Shown: one piece after another, positions 16,507 to 24,242 of the stretch
How positions within the stretch are numbered: position 1 is the stretch's first letter
Layout: every line of letters begins with the position of its first letter
NCBI GenBank assembly: GCA_041581635.1
Contig: JBFICW010000029.1
Location: 1-31,892, forward strand
Length of the DNA stretch: 31,892 bases
From: Porticoccus sp041581635
GTDB taxonomy: Bacteria; Pseudomonadota; Gammaproteobacteria; Pseudomonadales; Porticoccaceae
Direction: 5' to 3'
Made by a program: the position numbers and the translations under genes
The notes under the pieces: generated by a model
The model's input: the letters and a program-made list of their open reading frames with translations, nothing else
Databases searched by the model: none
What the model was told of the DNA's origin: nothing

Positions 16507-17160
16507 CTAGAACGTTAGTTTAACGGTTGGCGATGGGGTGGCATGCGGGCTTTGCTTAACAAGGTTGCCCTGATTAGAGGCTATGGTTTTTGAGGATACT
16601 CCGAGGCTGGAATGTGCAATGTTGCCATAGTCAGTTAATTTCTTAGGCCGATTCGGATCGCCTCTCCATCGCTGTCGTGAGACAAAATCCTCTGAGAACA
16701 AACTGCGTGTTGAATCCATACCATCAAAACTGAGGCCTATCATATCGGGCAGAGTGTAAATCAGGTCGGAGCTTGTGAATGGCCGGTCGGTGTATTTTGA
16801 CCATTGTTGGGTGCGCCCACTATTTGTCCATTCAGGGGATGCCCATGCCATAAAGGGTACCGTGTACATGGCCGGTGTGGGTGAATCTTCATTTCGCCCG
16901 CAGAACGGTTTTTCGATATAGTCGAAAACTTCTTCACCGTGATCGGAAAGATTGACTAATAAGGCCTTACCGTTATTTTTTCGAAGATTTTCAATGAGTT
17001 CAGTGACGACATAATCGTTGTAGAGAACCGCATTATCGTAACTGTTGTACTCGTCCAGATTGTTCTCGCTGACCCTATGTGGAAGGTTTGTGTTGTCGGC
17101 AAATTTCTCAAAGGTTTTTGGGTGGCGTTCAGCAAATGTACGCATATTAGGTCCAGCCAA
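16507..17160 (-). pseudogene. 3' remnant of a phosphoethanolamine transferase (EptA/CptA-like sulfatase fold)
   Basis: 217 residues corresponding only to the C-terminal part of the family, which is usually 500-580 residues with an N-terminal membrane domain. Seen: GPNMRTFAERHPKTFEKF (the family's segment after the HxxGxH region), YDNAVLYNDYVV, LVNLSDHGEEVFDY with metal-ligand pair Asp73-His74, VPFMAWASPEW, and a CptA-like end with FVSRQRWRG. Missing: all transmembrane helices, the Thr nucleophile and the first metal ligands, so it cannot be catalytic. Directly upstream an in-frame TAG lies five codons before the first possible start (a TTG at 17158-17160), and no more of the gene is found in the 135 bp before norR. 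I infer a 5' deletion, possibly linked to arrival of the nor cluster. An ATG six codons in might still be translated. Confidence 0.8.
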
Positions 17161-17295
17161 AATAAATAAAAGCTAAGACCTTGCATACTACAGGGGGTTT
17201 ATTAAGGCTTTCTTAAGGGCGCTTAACCTATCTTAGTGAGGGTATTTGATCATCAGGGCGAGACAGTGATTGTGTTGTTGGATTGTCGCTCTGCA

Positions 17296-18849
17296 TCACA
17301 ATGAAAGACGCTTTAATAGTCGATATAAATTACTACGGTTTATTCCTAGGTCTCGAGCCACCGCAGCTAAATTTCCATTATGGGTTTGTAGCCTGTCAGC
17401 AATTAACGCCTGTTGGAATTGGTCTACCGCATTCTTCAGTGTAATGTTTTTACTTGGAATTAGGCTTGGCCGGGGTGTCCCAAGGGGAGTGTCGCGCTCT
17501 TCATCTGTGTTTTGTGTGTTAATGTCCAGGTATTGGGGCTCAATAATGATGGTGCGTGAATCACGCCCTTGATCCACTATAGCCTTTAATGTGGCTCGGC
17601 TTAGTAGGTGTTCCAATTCCCGTACATTCCCTGGCCAGTTGTAACCTAATAGTATTTCTTTTGCCTTAGGTGCTAATCGCAACCCTTTTACACCAAAGCG
17701 ACGTTGGTTGATTTCCAGAAAGTGTCCAGCGAGTAATAGTACATCATTGCCCCGCTCTCTGAGAGGGGGGGCATGAATTGGATAGACAGATAGTCGGTGG
17801 TATAGATCAGCGCGAAAGCGCCCTTTGGCAACCTCCTGTTGAAGGTCTCGATTTGTGGCTGCTATAACCCTTACATCTACTTCGATATGGGTGTCACTAC
17901 CAACCCGCTGAATCTCTCCACTTTGAAGTGCGCGTAATAATTTTGCCTGTATGGTGAGAGGTAGCTCGCCAATTTCATCCAGAAAGAGCGTGCCGTCATC
18001 TGCGAGCTCAAATTTTCCTGAACGATTGGCCGTCGCGCCAGAAAAAGCACCTTTGACATGCCCAAACAGTTCGCTTTCAGCAATACCTTCTGGCAGAGCA
18101 GCACAGTTGACGTAGACCAGAGGTTGTCCACCGCGAGATGACAGTTTTTGGATTTGTCTGGCCACCAGTTCTTTTCCTACGCCTGTTTCTCCCAGAATAA
18201 GTACAGTTAGGTAGGATTGAGCAACTGTTTTTATTTCATTTTTCAGTCGCTTAATGGGAGGACTATTTCCCATAAGTTCATTTTTTTTGTGGCCTTCGAC
18301 CAGAGATTGAGCGACCTGTTGCTCCTTTATCACACGGGCTTCAAGTACTTCAATGCGTTGCGTGGCTTTGATTGTGGCTTCAGTCAGGCTGATGAAGGCG
18401 CGTAGTTCAATAGGGTCGATCTTGTCGAAAGTACCTGGAAGCGCAGCATCAAGTGTCAGCACCCCCCATGGTTGATTGTCTATGTAGAGCGAGGCACCCA
18501 TGCAGTCGTGTACGTGTAAGAGATGGTCACTGGTTTCCACCAATCCATCATAGGGGTCGGGGAGTTCGGAGTCGGAAGGGAAGCGAACGGGTTCTCTGGA
18601 GTGTAGCAGGTTAGCCAGGCGGGGATGCTCTTCCACCGCAAAGTGGCGACCCATCGTGTCATCGCTTAGTCCCGCAACCGCTAGAGGTTCAAGAATATGG
18701 CCATCCAGCCGTAATACGCAGGCCGCATCACAAGGAAAGCTTTGTTGCAAGGCGTCGAGTAGTCGTTTGTAACGGTACTCCGCAGGCATTTCCTGGGGTA
18801 GGTCATTAACAATTGAAACCAGAGCACTAAAAAAATCAGTAGAAGTCAT
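17296..18849 (-). CDS. norR: Nitric oxide-responsive sigma54 activator NorR
   Basis: A cytoplasmic regulator that senses NO through a non-haem iron in its GAF domain and activates sigma54 RNA polymerase. The 517 residues show a GAF domain (about 20-165), AAA+ domain (about 190-425) and Fis-type HTH (about 490-512, NLAAVARDLGINRSNLYRLL). The residues proposed as iron ligands in E. coli are conserved: Asp98, Asp101, His114, Cys116 and Asp134. Walker A is GETGVGKE at 220-227; Walker B has LFLDE. The sigma54-contact loop reads GAFSGA (267-272), with Ser for the usual Thr. It is divergent from the nor genes, 199 bp apart, with three GT-N7-AC sites between, as in E. coli norR/norVW. The truncated transferase gene lies downstream. 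Confidence 0.96.
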   Translation of the reverse strand: MTSTDFFSALVSIVNDLPQEMPAEYRYKRLLDALQQSFPCDAACVLRLDGHILEPLAVAGLSDDTMGRHFAVEEHPRLANLLHSREPVRFPSDSELPDPYDGLVETSDHLLHVHDCMGASLYIDNQPWGVLTLDAALPGTFDKIDPIELRAFISLTEATIKATQRIEVLEARVIKEQQVAQSLVEGHKKNELMGNSPPIKRLKNEIKTVAQSYLTVLILGETGVGKELVARQIQKLSSRGGQPLVYVNCAALPEGIAESELFGHVKGAFSGATANRSGKFELADDGTLFLDEIGELPLTIQAKLLRALQSGEIQRVGSDTHIEVDVRVIAATNRDLQQEVAKGRFRADLYHRLSVYPIHAPPLRERGNDVLLLAGHFLEINQRRFGVKGLRLAPKAKEILLGYNWPGNVRELEHLLSRATLKAIVDQGRDSRTIIIEPQYLDINTQNTDEERDTPLGTPRPSLIPSKNITLKNAVDQFQQALIADRLQTHNGNLAAVARDLGINRSNLYRLLKRLSL

Positions 18850-18876
18850 GTTGTTTTTTTCTTGATCAGTTCTGTT

Positions 18877-18887
18877 GTCATAATGAT
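18877..18887. promoter_or_regulatory. Candidate NorR site 1 (imperfect)
   Basis: GTCATAATGAT fits GT-N7-AC except for a final T and lies 20 bp before site 2. It is the weakest of the three and closest to norR; assignment rests on its spacing with the other two. Confidence 0.45.
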
Positions 18888-18895
18888 ATCAGTCG

Positions 18896-18908
18896 TGTCG
18901 TTTTGACA
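18896..18908. promoter_or_regulatory. Candidate NorR site 2
   Basis: TGTCGTTTTGACA is an inverted repeat, TGTC/GACA around a 5-base spacer, and contains GT-N7-AC at 18897-18907, matching the known NorR core. It sits about 80-90 bp before the -24/-12 element. Confidence 0.65.
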
Positions 18909-18917
18909 TCTTAACGG

Positions 18918-18938
18918 GTGTTGTCAAAAATACAACAC
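18918..18938. promoter_or_regulatory. Candidate NorR site 3 (perfect 7-bp inverted repeat)
   Basis: GTGTTGT and ACAACAC form a perfect inverted repeat around the 7-base spacer CAAAAAT, giving GT-N7-AC at 18923-18933. This is the strongest of the three sites. Three NorR enhancers are also found upstream of E. coli norV, where they promote hexamer assembly. Confidence 0.72.
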
Positions 18939-18974
18939 AAAATAATAACTCCAGTATAAACAACAAGATAGGTG

Positions 18975-18991
18975 TTGGCATGAAACTTGAT
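18975..18991 (+). promoter_or_regulatory. Candidate sigma54 promoter of the nor operon
   Basis: TTGGCATGAAACTTGAT has GG (-24) and GA (-12) exactly 10 bp apart, against the consensus TGGCAC-N5-TTGC; the mismatches are T for C after GGCA and A in place of the final C. Initiation would fall near 19000, about 48 bp before the first gene. Position downstream of the three NorR-type sites fits NorR control. Confidence 0.65.
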
Positions 18992-19048
18992 AGATAAAGG
19001 GAAGAAAATTGAAGTTTTGTTTACATCCCTATATCAAGGAAACAGATT

Positions 19049-19462
19049 ATGAAAGTAATAACACCGTATTTATTAGCAGGGATACTGCTAAATTCCGGGT
19101 TAGCGACTGCCGATGTTGTGGTTGCTGAGGAAGCGGACACTGTTGTGGGCAAGATGACTGGAGGTTGGGCTGGATTTTTGCTGGGCGGCGTTGTTGGTGG
19201 CCCGATTGGTGCTTTTGTTTTAGGCGGGGCTGGAGGTTGGAGTGGTGGAGCGGTGCAGCAGGCTGCAGGCCTGCAAGGAGCTGCCTATCGCATTAAACGC
19301 GATGATGGAAGTGAGCTGGTTGTGCGTTCACCCAATAAAAATTGGAATCAAGGAGATCATGTCCGCGTGTCTGGTGGTCGTCTGGTCGAGGAAGAAAGAC
19401 TGAGCAACGCTGAAGACATTGCCAAGATTACCAGCTTAGTCGATATGAGCGACATGGAGTAA
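19049..19462 (+). CDS. Glycine-zipper, SlyB/Pcp-like exported protein, first gene of the nor operon
   Basis: 137 residues, function unknown. Seen: a signal peptide (about 1-21, ending LATA, with no lipobox Cys), an acidic linker, a glycine-zipper hydrophobic segment at about 35-70 with repeated GG pairs (LLGGVVGGPIGAFVLGG), then a C-terminal part AYRIKRDDGSELVV...GDHVRVSGG. This resembles the end of SlyB/Pcp outer-membrane proteins, but the absence of the lipid anchor sets it apart. AAGGAAAC provides the ribosome site. It is the first reading frame after the sigma54-like promoter and before norC, so it should be made with NO reductase when NO is sensed. A role in the envelope under NO stress or in Nor assembly is a guess; I know of no characterised homologue in a nor operon. 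Confidence 0.82.
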   Translation: MKVITPYLLAGILLNSGLATADVVVAEEADTVVGKMTGGWAGFLLGGVVGGPIGAFVLGGAGGWSGGAVQQAAGLQGAAYRIKRDDGSELVVRSPNKNWNQGDHVRVSGGRLVEEERLSNAEDIAKITSLVDMSDME

Positions 19463-19464
19463 GG

Positions 19465-19501
19465 AAGACCTTTTGTTGAGGATTAAATACCTTGCGGTCT
19501 T
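19465..19501 (+). promoter_or_regulatory. Stem-loop between the glycine-zipper gene and norC
   Basis: AAGACC at 19465-19470 pairs with GGTCTT at 19496-19501, with an inner AGG/CCT pair. It lacks a T run, so it is more likely an mRNA stability or attenuation element than a strong terminator. Reality is uncertain. Confidence 0.3.
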
Positions 19502-19564
19502 ACAAATTAAAGAAGTTAAAAACTGTTAGAACTAAATCAATACTTTTATATATGGGGAAATACT

Positions 19565-20011
19565 ATGGCTGACCGTTTTACTAAAGGTATGGCTCGAAAT
19601 GTTTACTACGGGGGTGGTGTGTTTGTTTTTCTACTACTTGTAGGGCTTACGTTTGACACCATGCTTGAGCTGCCTAAAAGAGACCATCGGGAAAATATTA
19701 CCCAGTCAGTGGCTAATGGAAAACACCTTTGGGAAAAAAACAACTGCATTGGTTGCCACAGCCTGATGGGCGAGGGGGCTTATTTTGCTCCTGAACTTGC
19801 TAATGTTTTTGACCGTCGTGGAGGTGGAGATGAGCAGGTTTTTAAGGGGTTTATGGGGGCTTGGATGGCTATGCAGCCAATGTCAGTACCCGATCGTCGC
19901 AAGATGCCACAATTTAATCTGACTGATAAAGAGGTTGAGGAGTTGGCAGATTTTTTGATTTGGACATCACGGATTAATGACAACGACTGGCCACCAAATA
20001 TTGAAGGGTAA
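19565..20011 (+). CDS. norC: Nitric oxide reductase cytochrome c subunit NorC
   Basis: The small subunit of cytochrome-c-dependent NO reductase, which passes electrons from periplasmic donors to NorB. Its 148 residues contain one N-terminal membrane anchor (about 13-33) and a periplasmic c-type haem domain with CIGCH (Cys61, Cys64, His65). The sixth ligand is probably Met114 in KMPQFNLT. The GEGAYFAPEL segment is typical of NorC. A GGGGA ribosome site precedes the ATG. It is followed 9 bp later by norB, as always in cNOR operons. Haem attachment requires the Ccm system, not in this window. Confidence 0.97.
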   Translation: MADRFTKGMARNVYYGGGVFVFLLLVGLTFDTMLELPKRDHRENITQSVANGKHLWEKNNCIGCHSLMGEGAYFAPELANVFDRRGGGDEQVFKGFMGAWMAMQPMSVPDRRKMPQFNLTDKEVEELADFLIWTSRINDNDWPPNIEG

Positions 20012-20020
20012 AGAGAAGGA

Positions 20021-21436
20021 ATGTCTGTTATGAAATTTGAATCACAAAAGGTTGCAAAGCCATATTTTATTTTTGCTCTCATGTTGTTTACCGGGCAGAT
20101 TTTGTTTGGTTTGATTATGGGGTTGCAATATGTATCTGGGGACTTTCTTACAACATATATCCCTTTTAATGTTGCTCGAATGGTACACACCAATTTGTTG
20201 ATTGTGTGGTTGCTGTTTGGCTTTATGGGCGCTTCGTACTACTTGGTGCCGGAGGAATCTGATACAGAACTGCACAGCCCCTGGTTGGCGAAGTTGAACT
20301 TTTGGGTTTTTGCTGCTGCTGGTGTAGCTACTATTTTGGGTTATCTTCTTGTTCCCTATGCCCGGTTAGCAGAAATTACTTATAACGACCTACTGCCAAC
20401 AATGGGTCGTGAATTTCTTGAGCAGCCGACTATCACTAAAATGGGCATCGTTGTGGTGTGCCTTGCGTTTGTCTACAACATTGGCATGACAATACTTAAG
20501 GGCCGCAAGACCGTGATTAATCTGGTCTTAATTACCGGCTTAATCGGTTTATCCGTATTTTTTCTGTTTTCTTTCTACAACCCGGTCAATCTAGTGCTGG
20601 ATAAGTATTTCTGGTGGTGGGTAGTGCATTTATGGGTTGAAGGCGTGTGGGAGTTAATTCTGGGCGCTGTACTCGCATTTGTTTTGATCAAAGTGACAGG
20701 CGTAGACCGGGAGATCATAGAGAAGTGGTTGTATGTCATCATTGCCATGGCACTTATTTCTGGCCTGGTTGGTATGGGGCACCACTACTTTTGGATCGGC
20801 CCTGGCGAATACTGGTTATGGATTGGTTCTATCTTTTCAGCTTTGGAGCCAGTGCCTTTCTTTATGATGGTGGTATTTGCTTTTAAGGTGGTGAAAGAGC
20901 GGCGTCATGAGCACGGCAATGCCATTGCTACTACTTGGGCACTGGGTACTGCGATCATGGCATTTTTGGGTGCCGGTGTCTGGGGCTTTTTACATACTCT
21001 GGCACCAGTGAATTTCTACACCCATGGATCACAGCTAACAGCGGCTCACGGGCACCTGGCTTTCTTTGGTGCTTACGCCATGATTGTGATGACCATTATT
21101 TCTTACGCTATGCCAATTATGCGTGGTCGACCCCAGGGTAATCCAATTGCTGCACAACGACTGGAGCGCTTCGCTTTCTGGGCCATGTGTCTGAGCATGT
21201 TGGGTATTACTTTGGCATTGACGGTTGCTGGTGCCTGGCAGATAGCCTTACAGCGGCTTCCAGAATCTGGTGAGGCTCTAGGTTTTATGGCCACACAGGA
21301 TAAGTTGGCACCAGTGTTTTGGGTGCGTGAAATATTGGGTGTTGTGTTCCTGTTGGGGTTGGTTGCCTATTTGTCGAGTTTCTTTGTCGGGGTCACTGAA
21401 TCAGAGGTCGATAGCTTGGAGGTAGCAGCGGCATAA
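20021..21436 (+). CDS. norB: Nitric oxide reductase large subunit NorB
   Basis: The catalytic subunit, reducing 2 NO to N2O in the inner membrane at a haem b3/non-haem iron centre; it has 12 predicted helices in 471 residues. Ligands align with P. aeruginosa NorB shifted by four: His56 and His345 (haem b), His343 (haem b3), and His203, His254 and His255 for FeB with Glu207. Glu276 is also kept. It lacks the fused cytochrome domain and N-terminal extension of quinol-type qNor, so it is a cNOR and pairs with the NorC next to it. An in-frame ATG at 20030 is an alternative start with better ribosome-site spacing. norD follows after a 110-bp gap with strong secondary structure. Confidence 0.98.
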   Translation: MSVMKFESQKVAKPYFIFALMLFTGQILFGLIMGLQYVSGDFLTTYIPFNVARMVHTNLLIVWLLFGFMGASYYLVPEESDTELHSPWLAKLNFWVFAAAGVATILGYLLVPYARLAEITYNDLLPTMGREFLEQPTITKMGIVVVCLAFVYNIGMTILKGRKTVINLVLITGLIGLSVFFLFSFYNPVNLVLDKYFWWWVVHLWVEGVWELILGAVLAFVLIKVTGVDREIIEKWLYVIIAMALISGLVGMGHHYFWIGPGEYWLWIGSIFSALEPVPFFMMVVFAFKVVKERRHEHGNAIATTWALGTAIMAFLGAGVWGFLHTLAPVNFYTHGSQLTAAHGHLAFFGAYAMIVMTIISYAMPIMRGRPQGNPIAAQRLERFAFWAMCLSMLGITLALTVAGAWQIALQRLPESGEALGFMATQDKLAPVFWVREILGVVFLLGLVAYLSSFFVGVTESEVDSLEVAAA

Positions 21437-21443
21437 AGTGATG

Positions 21444-21465
21444 CCGGGGTGCTGTAGCACCCCGG
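21444..21465 (+). promoter_or_regulatory. Strong GC-rich hairpin between norB and norD
   Basis: CCGGGGTGCT and AGCACCCCGG are perfectly complementary around GT, starting 7 bp after the norB stop. No T run follows; a second inverted repeat (ATCAACC/GGTTGAT, near 21500-21520) lies before norD. It may be a partial terminator or a 3' stabiliser that keeps norCB transcripts more abundant than norDQEF. That effect is inferred. Confidence 0.55.
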
Positions 21466-21546
21466 TGTTGAGCATTCATCGTTTGCTTTTTCTCTTTAGA
21501 GATCAACCTTTATATGGGTTGATGCTCATTAACAACTGGGATCGTT

Positions 21547-23373
21547 ATGGAAGAATTTATCGGTGATTTATGGCACCGGATGGTGACTAGGCAAGCGCAG
21601 ACAGATTATCACGATGCACGGGTTGAGTTAGCCGTGTTGACCCCACAGTTAGCCCCTTTTTATCGTGCCATGGGTGGATCCCCAGGAAGGGTTTTGGAGG
21701 CATCACAACCGCGTGCTTTTAATACACGGCGCCGCCTTGTTCAGCGCATTGCGGGAACACATCGTCGATTCTCAGTGAGTTGGCAAGATGAGCGTAGTGT
21801 GCGACTTCCAGCGACTCTTGCCTTGTTTCCAGAGCATGATATTAATGAAGATCTGTATTTTTGGCTAACAGCTTTAGCGGCCAAGCTGTCTAATCTTCAA
21901 CACTGGTTTATCGATAACCAAAGGGCTAGTTATGAGTTGCTGACCGAGAAACCGGGATTAAAAAAAACTTATAACCGATTGGTGTCGGCGGTGATTAACC
22001 AGCGAGAATCGTTAACCGGTTCGATCGGTGCCGATCAGGAGTGTGAAGTTGCTATTCGACAGGCACTTCGTAATCCAGGCTGTGTTCAATCATTACCCCG
22101 ATCTAAAGTTGGTGTCTTGCCGGTTCCATTATGGCTATACCCGCCACCAATGCAGGTTGTTTCTATTGATAGTGAGGACAATCTTGATGAGTGTGAGAGT
22201 GGCATGGCAACAGTTACTCAAATCTATGGAAGCCGCAAAGAAGCCAATCGTATTGATGATAGTAAGGAAACAGACGGCCTACTGGTATTTCAATTGGAGA
22301 GTTTGTTTAGCTGGACCGAGCAAGTGGAATTGGATCGCTGCCAGGATGAAGACGAGGAGAATGAGTTAGCTTCTGCTGTAGAAGATTTGGATATTATTTC
22401 ATTGTCTCGCCAGCGCCGGGCCGGTGCCGCAAAAGTTAAGTTTGATCTCGATTTGCCTGCGGCCCAGAACGATGAATTGCCTCTGGGTGATGGGATTAAA
22501 TTGCCTGAGTGGGATCACCGAAAATCACAACTGGTTAAGGATTTTTGTCTGCTGCAACCTATGTTAGCGGATGAAGCAGTGCCCGCTGCCATTCCCGAGC
22601 ATTTGAAACATACAGCATGTCATTTGAAAAACCGTTTTGCCAAACTGCACCTACAACGTCAATGGCAGTATCGTCAGCCTTATGGTGAGGAACTGGATCT
22701 GGATGCGTGGCTGGACAATGAAATCAGTCCGGTTTGTAGGCAAGAAGATCAGCCATGTTTTAAAGCTCGTACTGCCAATGCACGAGAATTGTCCTGCCTG
22801 CTACTTGCAGACTTTTCCATGTCTACGGATGCTGCTCTGAATGCAGACCAACGAGTGATTGATGTAATCCGCGATACGCTACTGTTATTTGCAGAGGCAC
22901 TGAGTGGTTCAGGTGATCAGTTTGCAATTTATGGGTTTTCATCCGTCAAGAATAAGCAGGTACGTTACAACCTGCTAAAGAATTTTTCCGAAACCTATTC
23001 CGACCAGGCAAGAGGAAGAATTGTTGCCATTAAGCCTGGGTTTTATACCCGAATGGGTGCGGCGATTAGGCAGTCTACCGAAATTCTTAAGCAGCAAAAA
23101 TCACAACAGCGTCTTCTGCTAATGGTATCCGATGGCAAGCCCAACGATATTGATCACTATGAAGGTCGTTATGGTATCGAGGACACGCGGCACGCAATTT
23201 TGGAAGCCAGGCGTCAGGGGATACTGCCTTTTTGTGTCACCATCGATGATAAAGGCAATGATTACTTGCCTTACCTGTTTGGTAGCCAGGGTTACGCCCT
23301 GGTCAACGATGTGTCTCGGTTGCCAACGTTGTTGCCAAAACTCTATTTAAACCTGGTGGGCATAAACAGCTGA
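21547..23373 (+). CDS. norD: NorD, VWA-domain protein for nitric oxide reductase activation
   Basis: A cytoplasmic partner of the MoxR-type ATPase NorQ, needed to obtain active NO reductase, probably by helping insert the non-haem iron. In 608 residues the N-terminal two thirds are specific to NorD. An acidic central part lies at about 215-285. The C-terminal von Willebrand A domain (about 410-600) has MIDAS motif ADFSMST (around residue 420), the Thr in GFYTRMGAAIRQ, and the Asp in MVSDGKPNDIDHY. This is full length for the family. It precedes norQ here, whereas norQ more often comes before norD. Confidence 0.94.
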   Translation: MEEFIGDLWHRMVTRQAQTDYHDARVELAVLTPQLAPFYRAMGGSPGRVLEASQPRAFNTRRRLVQRIAGTHRRFSVSWQDERSVRLPATLALFPEHDINEDLYFWLTALAAKLSNLQHWFIDNQRASYELLTEKPGLKKTYNRLVSAVINQRESLTGSIGADQECEVAIRQALRNPGCVQSLPRSKVGVLPVPLWLYPPPMQVVSIDSEDNLDECESGMATVTQIYGSRKEANRIDDSKETDGLLVFQLESLFSWTEQVELDRCQDEDEENELASAVEDLDIISLSRQRRAGAAKVKFDLDLPAAQNDELPLGDGIKLPEWDHRKSQLVKDFCLLQPMLADEAVPAAIPEHLKHTACHLKNRFAKLHLQRQWQYRQPYGEELDLDAWLDNEISPVCRQEDQPCFKARTANARELSCLLLADFSMSTDAALNADQRVIDVIRDTLLLFAEALSGSGDQFAIYGFSSVKNKQVRYNLLKNFSETYSDQARGRIVAIKPGFYTRMGAAIRQSTEILKQQKSQQRLLLMVSDGKPNDIDHYEGRYGIEDTRHAILEARRQGILPFCVTIDDKGNDYLPYLFGSQGYALVNDVSRLPTLLPKLYLNLVGINS

Positions 23374-23434
23374 TATACGGGTGCAGCCATGAGTATGTGG
23401 CGACAGATGTGCCTAATTTACGCAGGAATTTACT

Positions 23435-24211
23435 ATGACGACAACCAATTATTATTTACCACAGGGCCGCGAAGTCGAGATTTTTGAGCGGGCTGCCGAC
23501 AACGGTTTGCCAGTGATGATAAAAGGGCCTACCGGTTGTGGTAAGACTCGCTTTATCGAGTACATGGCTGAAAGATTAGCCCGGAAGGTCTATACCATTG
23601 CCTGTCATGATGACTTGACGGCGTCAGACTTAGTGGGGAGGCACCTGATTGGTGCCGAGGGTACTTTTTGGCAGGATGGCCCACTAACTCGTGCTGTGCG
23701 CGAGGGTGGAATTTGTTATTTGGATGAGGTAGTTGAAGCGCGAAAGGATACGACGGTAGTGTTGCATCCGTTGTCCGACCACCGCCGGATTTTGCCTGTC
23801 GAACGTACCGGCGAATTATTGCATGCACATCCAGATTTTATGTTGGTGATTTCTTATAACCCCGGTTACCAAAATCTAATGAAGGGCTTAAAACCAAGTA
23901 CTCGTCAGCGTTTTGTAGGATTAAGTTTTAATTATCCGGATGCAGAGCGTGAAGTGGTCATCGTGTGTCAGGAATCTGGGGTTGAAAAAAATGTTGCACG
24001 GCAACTGGTAGCACTGGGTAATGATTTGCGCCGCATGAATGATCACGATCTAGAGGAAGCGGCATCGACTCGCTTGTTGATCTATACCGCCTTGATGATT
24101 AATTCGGGATTGACGGCCAAAGAATCATGTCTCGTTTGCCTGGTGGAACCCCTAACGGATGATCTGGCAACACAGCAGGCAATTGGACGGCTGATCGACG
24201 TACATTTTTAA
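23435..24211 (+). CDS. norQ: NorQ, MoxR-type AAA+ ATPase for nitric oxide reductase maturation
   Basis: A ring-forming AAA+ ATPase (NirQ/NorQ/CbbQ group) that works with NorD to activate NorCB. The 258 residues contain Walker A GPTGCGKTRF (about 31-40), the DLTASDLVGRHL loop, Walker B CYLDEVVEAR, sensor-1 region VISYNPGYQ and an arginine-finger context STRQRF. The last 70 residues form the usual CbbQ_C lid. ATG at 23435 has a GCAGGAA ribosome site; it begins 61 bp after norD. All signature residues are present and nothing is truncated. Confidence 0.95.
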   Translation: MTTTNYYLPQGREVEIFERAADNGLPVMIKGPTGCGKTRFIEYMAERLARKVYTIACHDDLTASDLVGRHLIGAEGTFWQDGPLTRAVREGGICYLDEVVEARKDTTVVLHPLSDHRRILPVERTGELLHAHPDFMLVISYNPGYQNLMKGLKPSTRQRFVGLSFNYPDAEREVVIVCQESGVEKNVARQLVALGNDLRRMNDHDLEEAASTRLLIYTALMINSGLTAKESCLVCLVEPLTDDLATQQAIGRLIDVHF

Positions 24212-24242
24212 TAGCTTTTTTCCGACATCGTAAGGCGCTGTT

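Noticed and set aside
18861..18874. FNR/Anr-like box near the norR start
   Set aside because: Only the TTGAT half matches; the ATCAA half at the right spacing is absent.
22028..22369. 113-codon frame overlapping norD
   Set aside because: Alternative frame inside a full-length norD; composition is that of a frame shadow.
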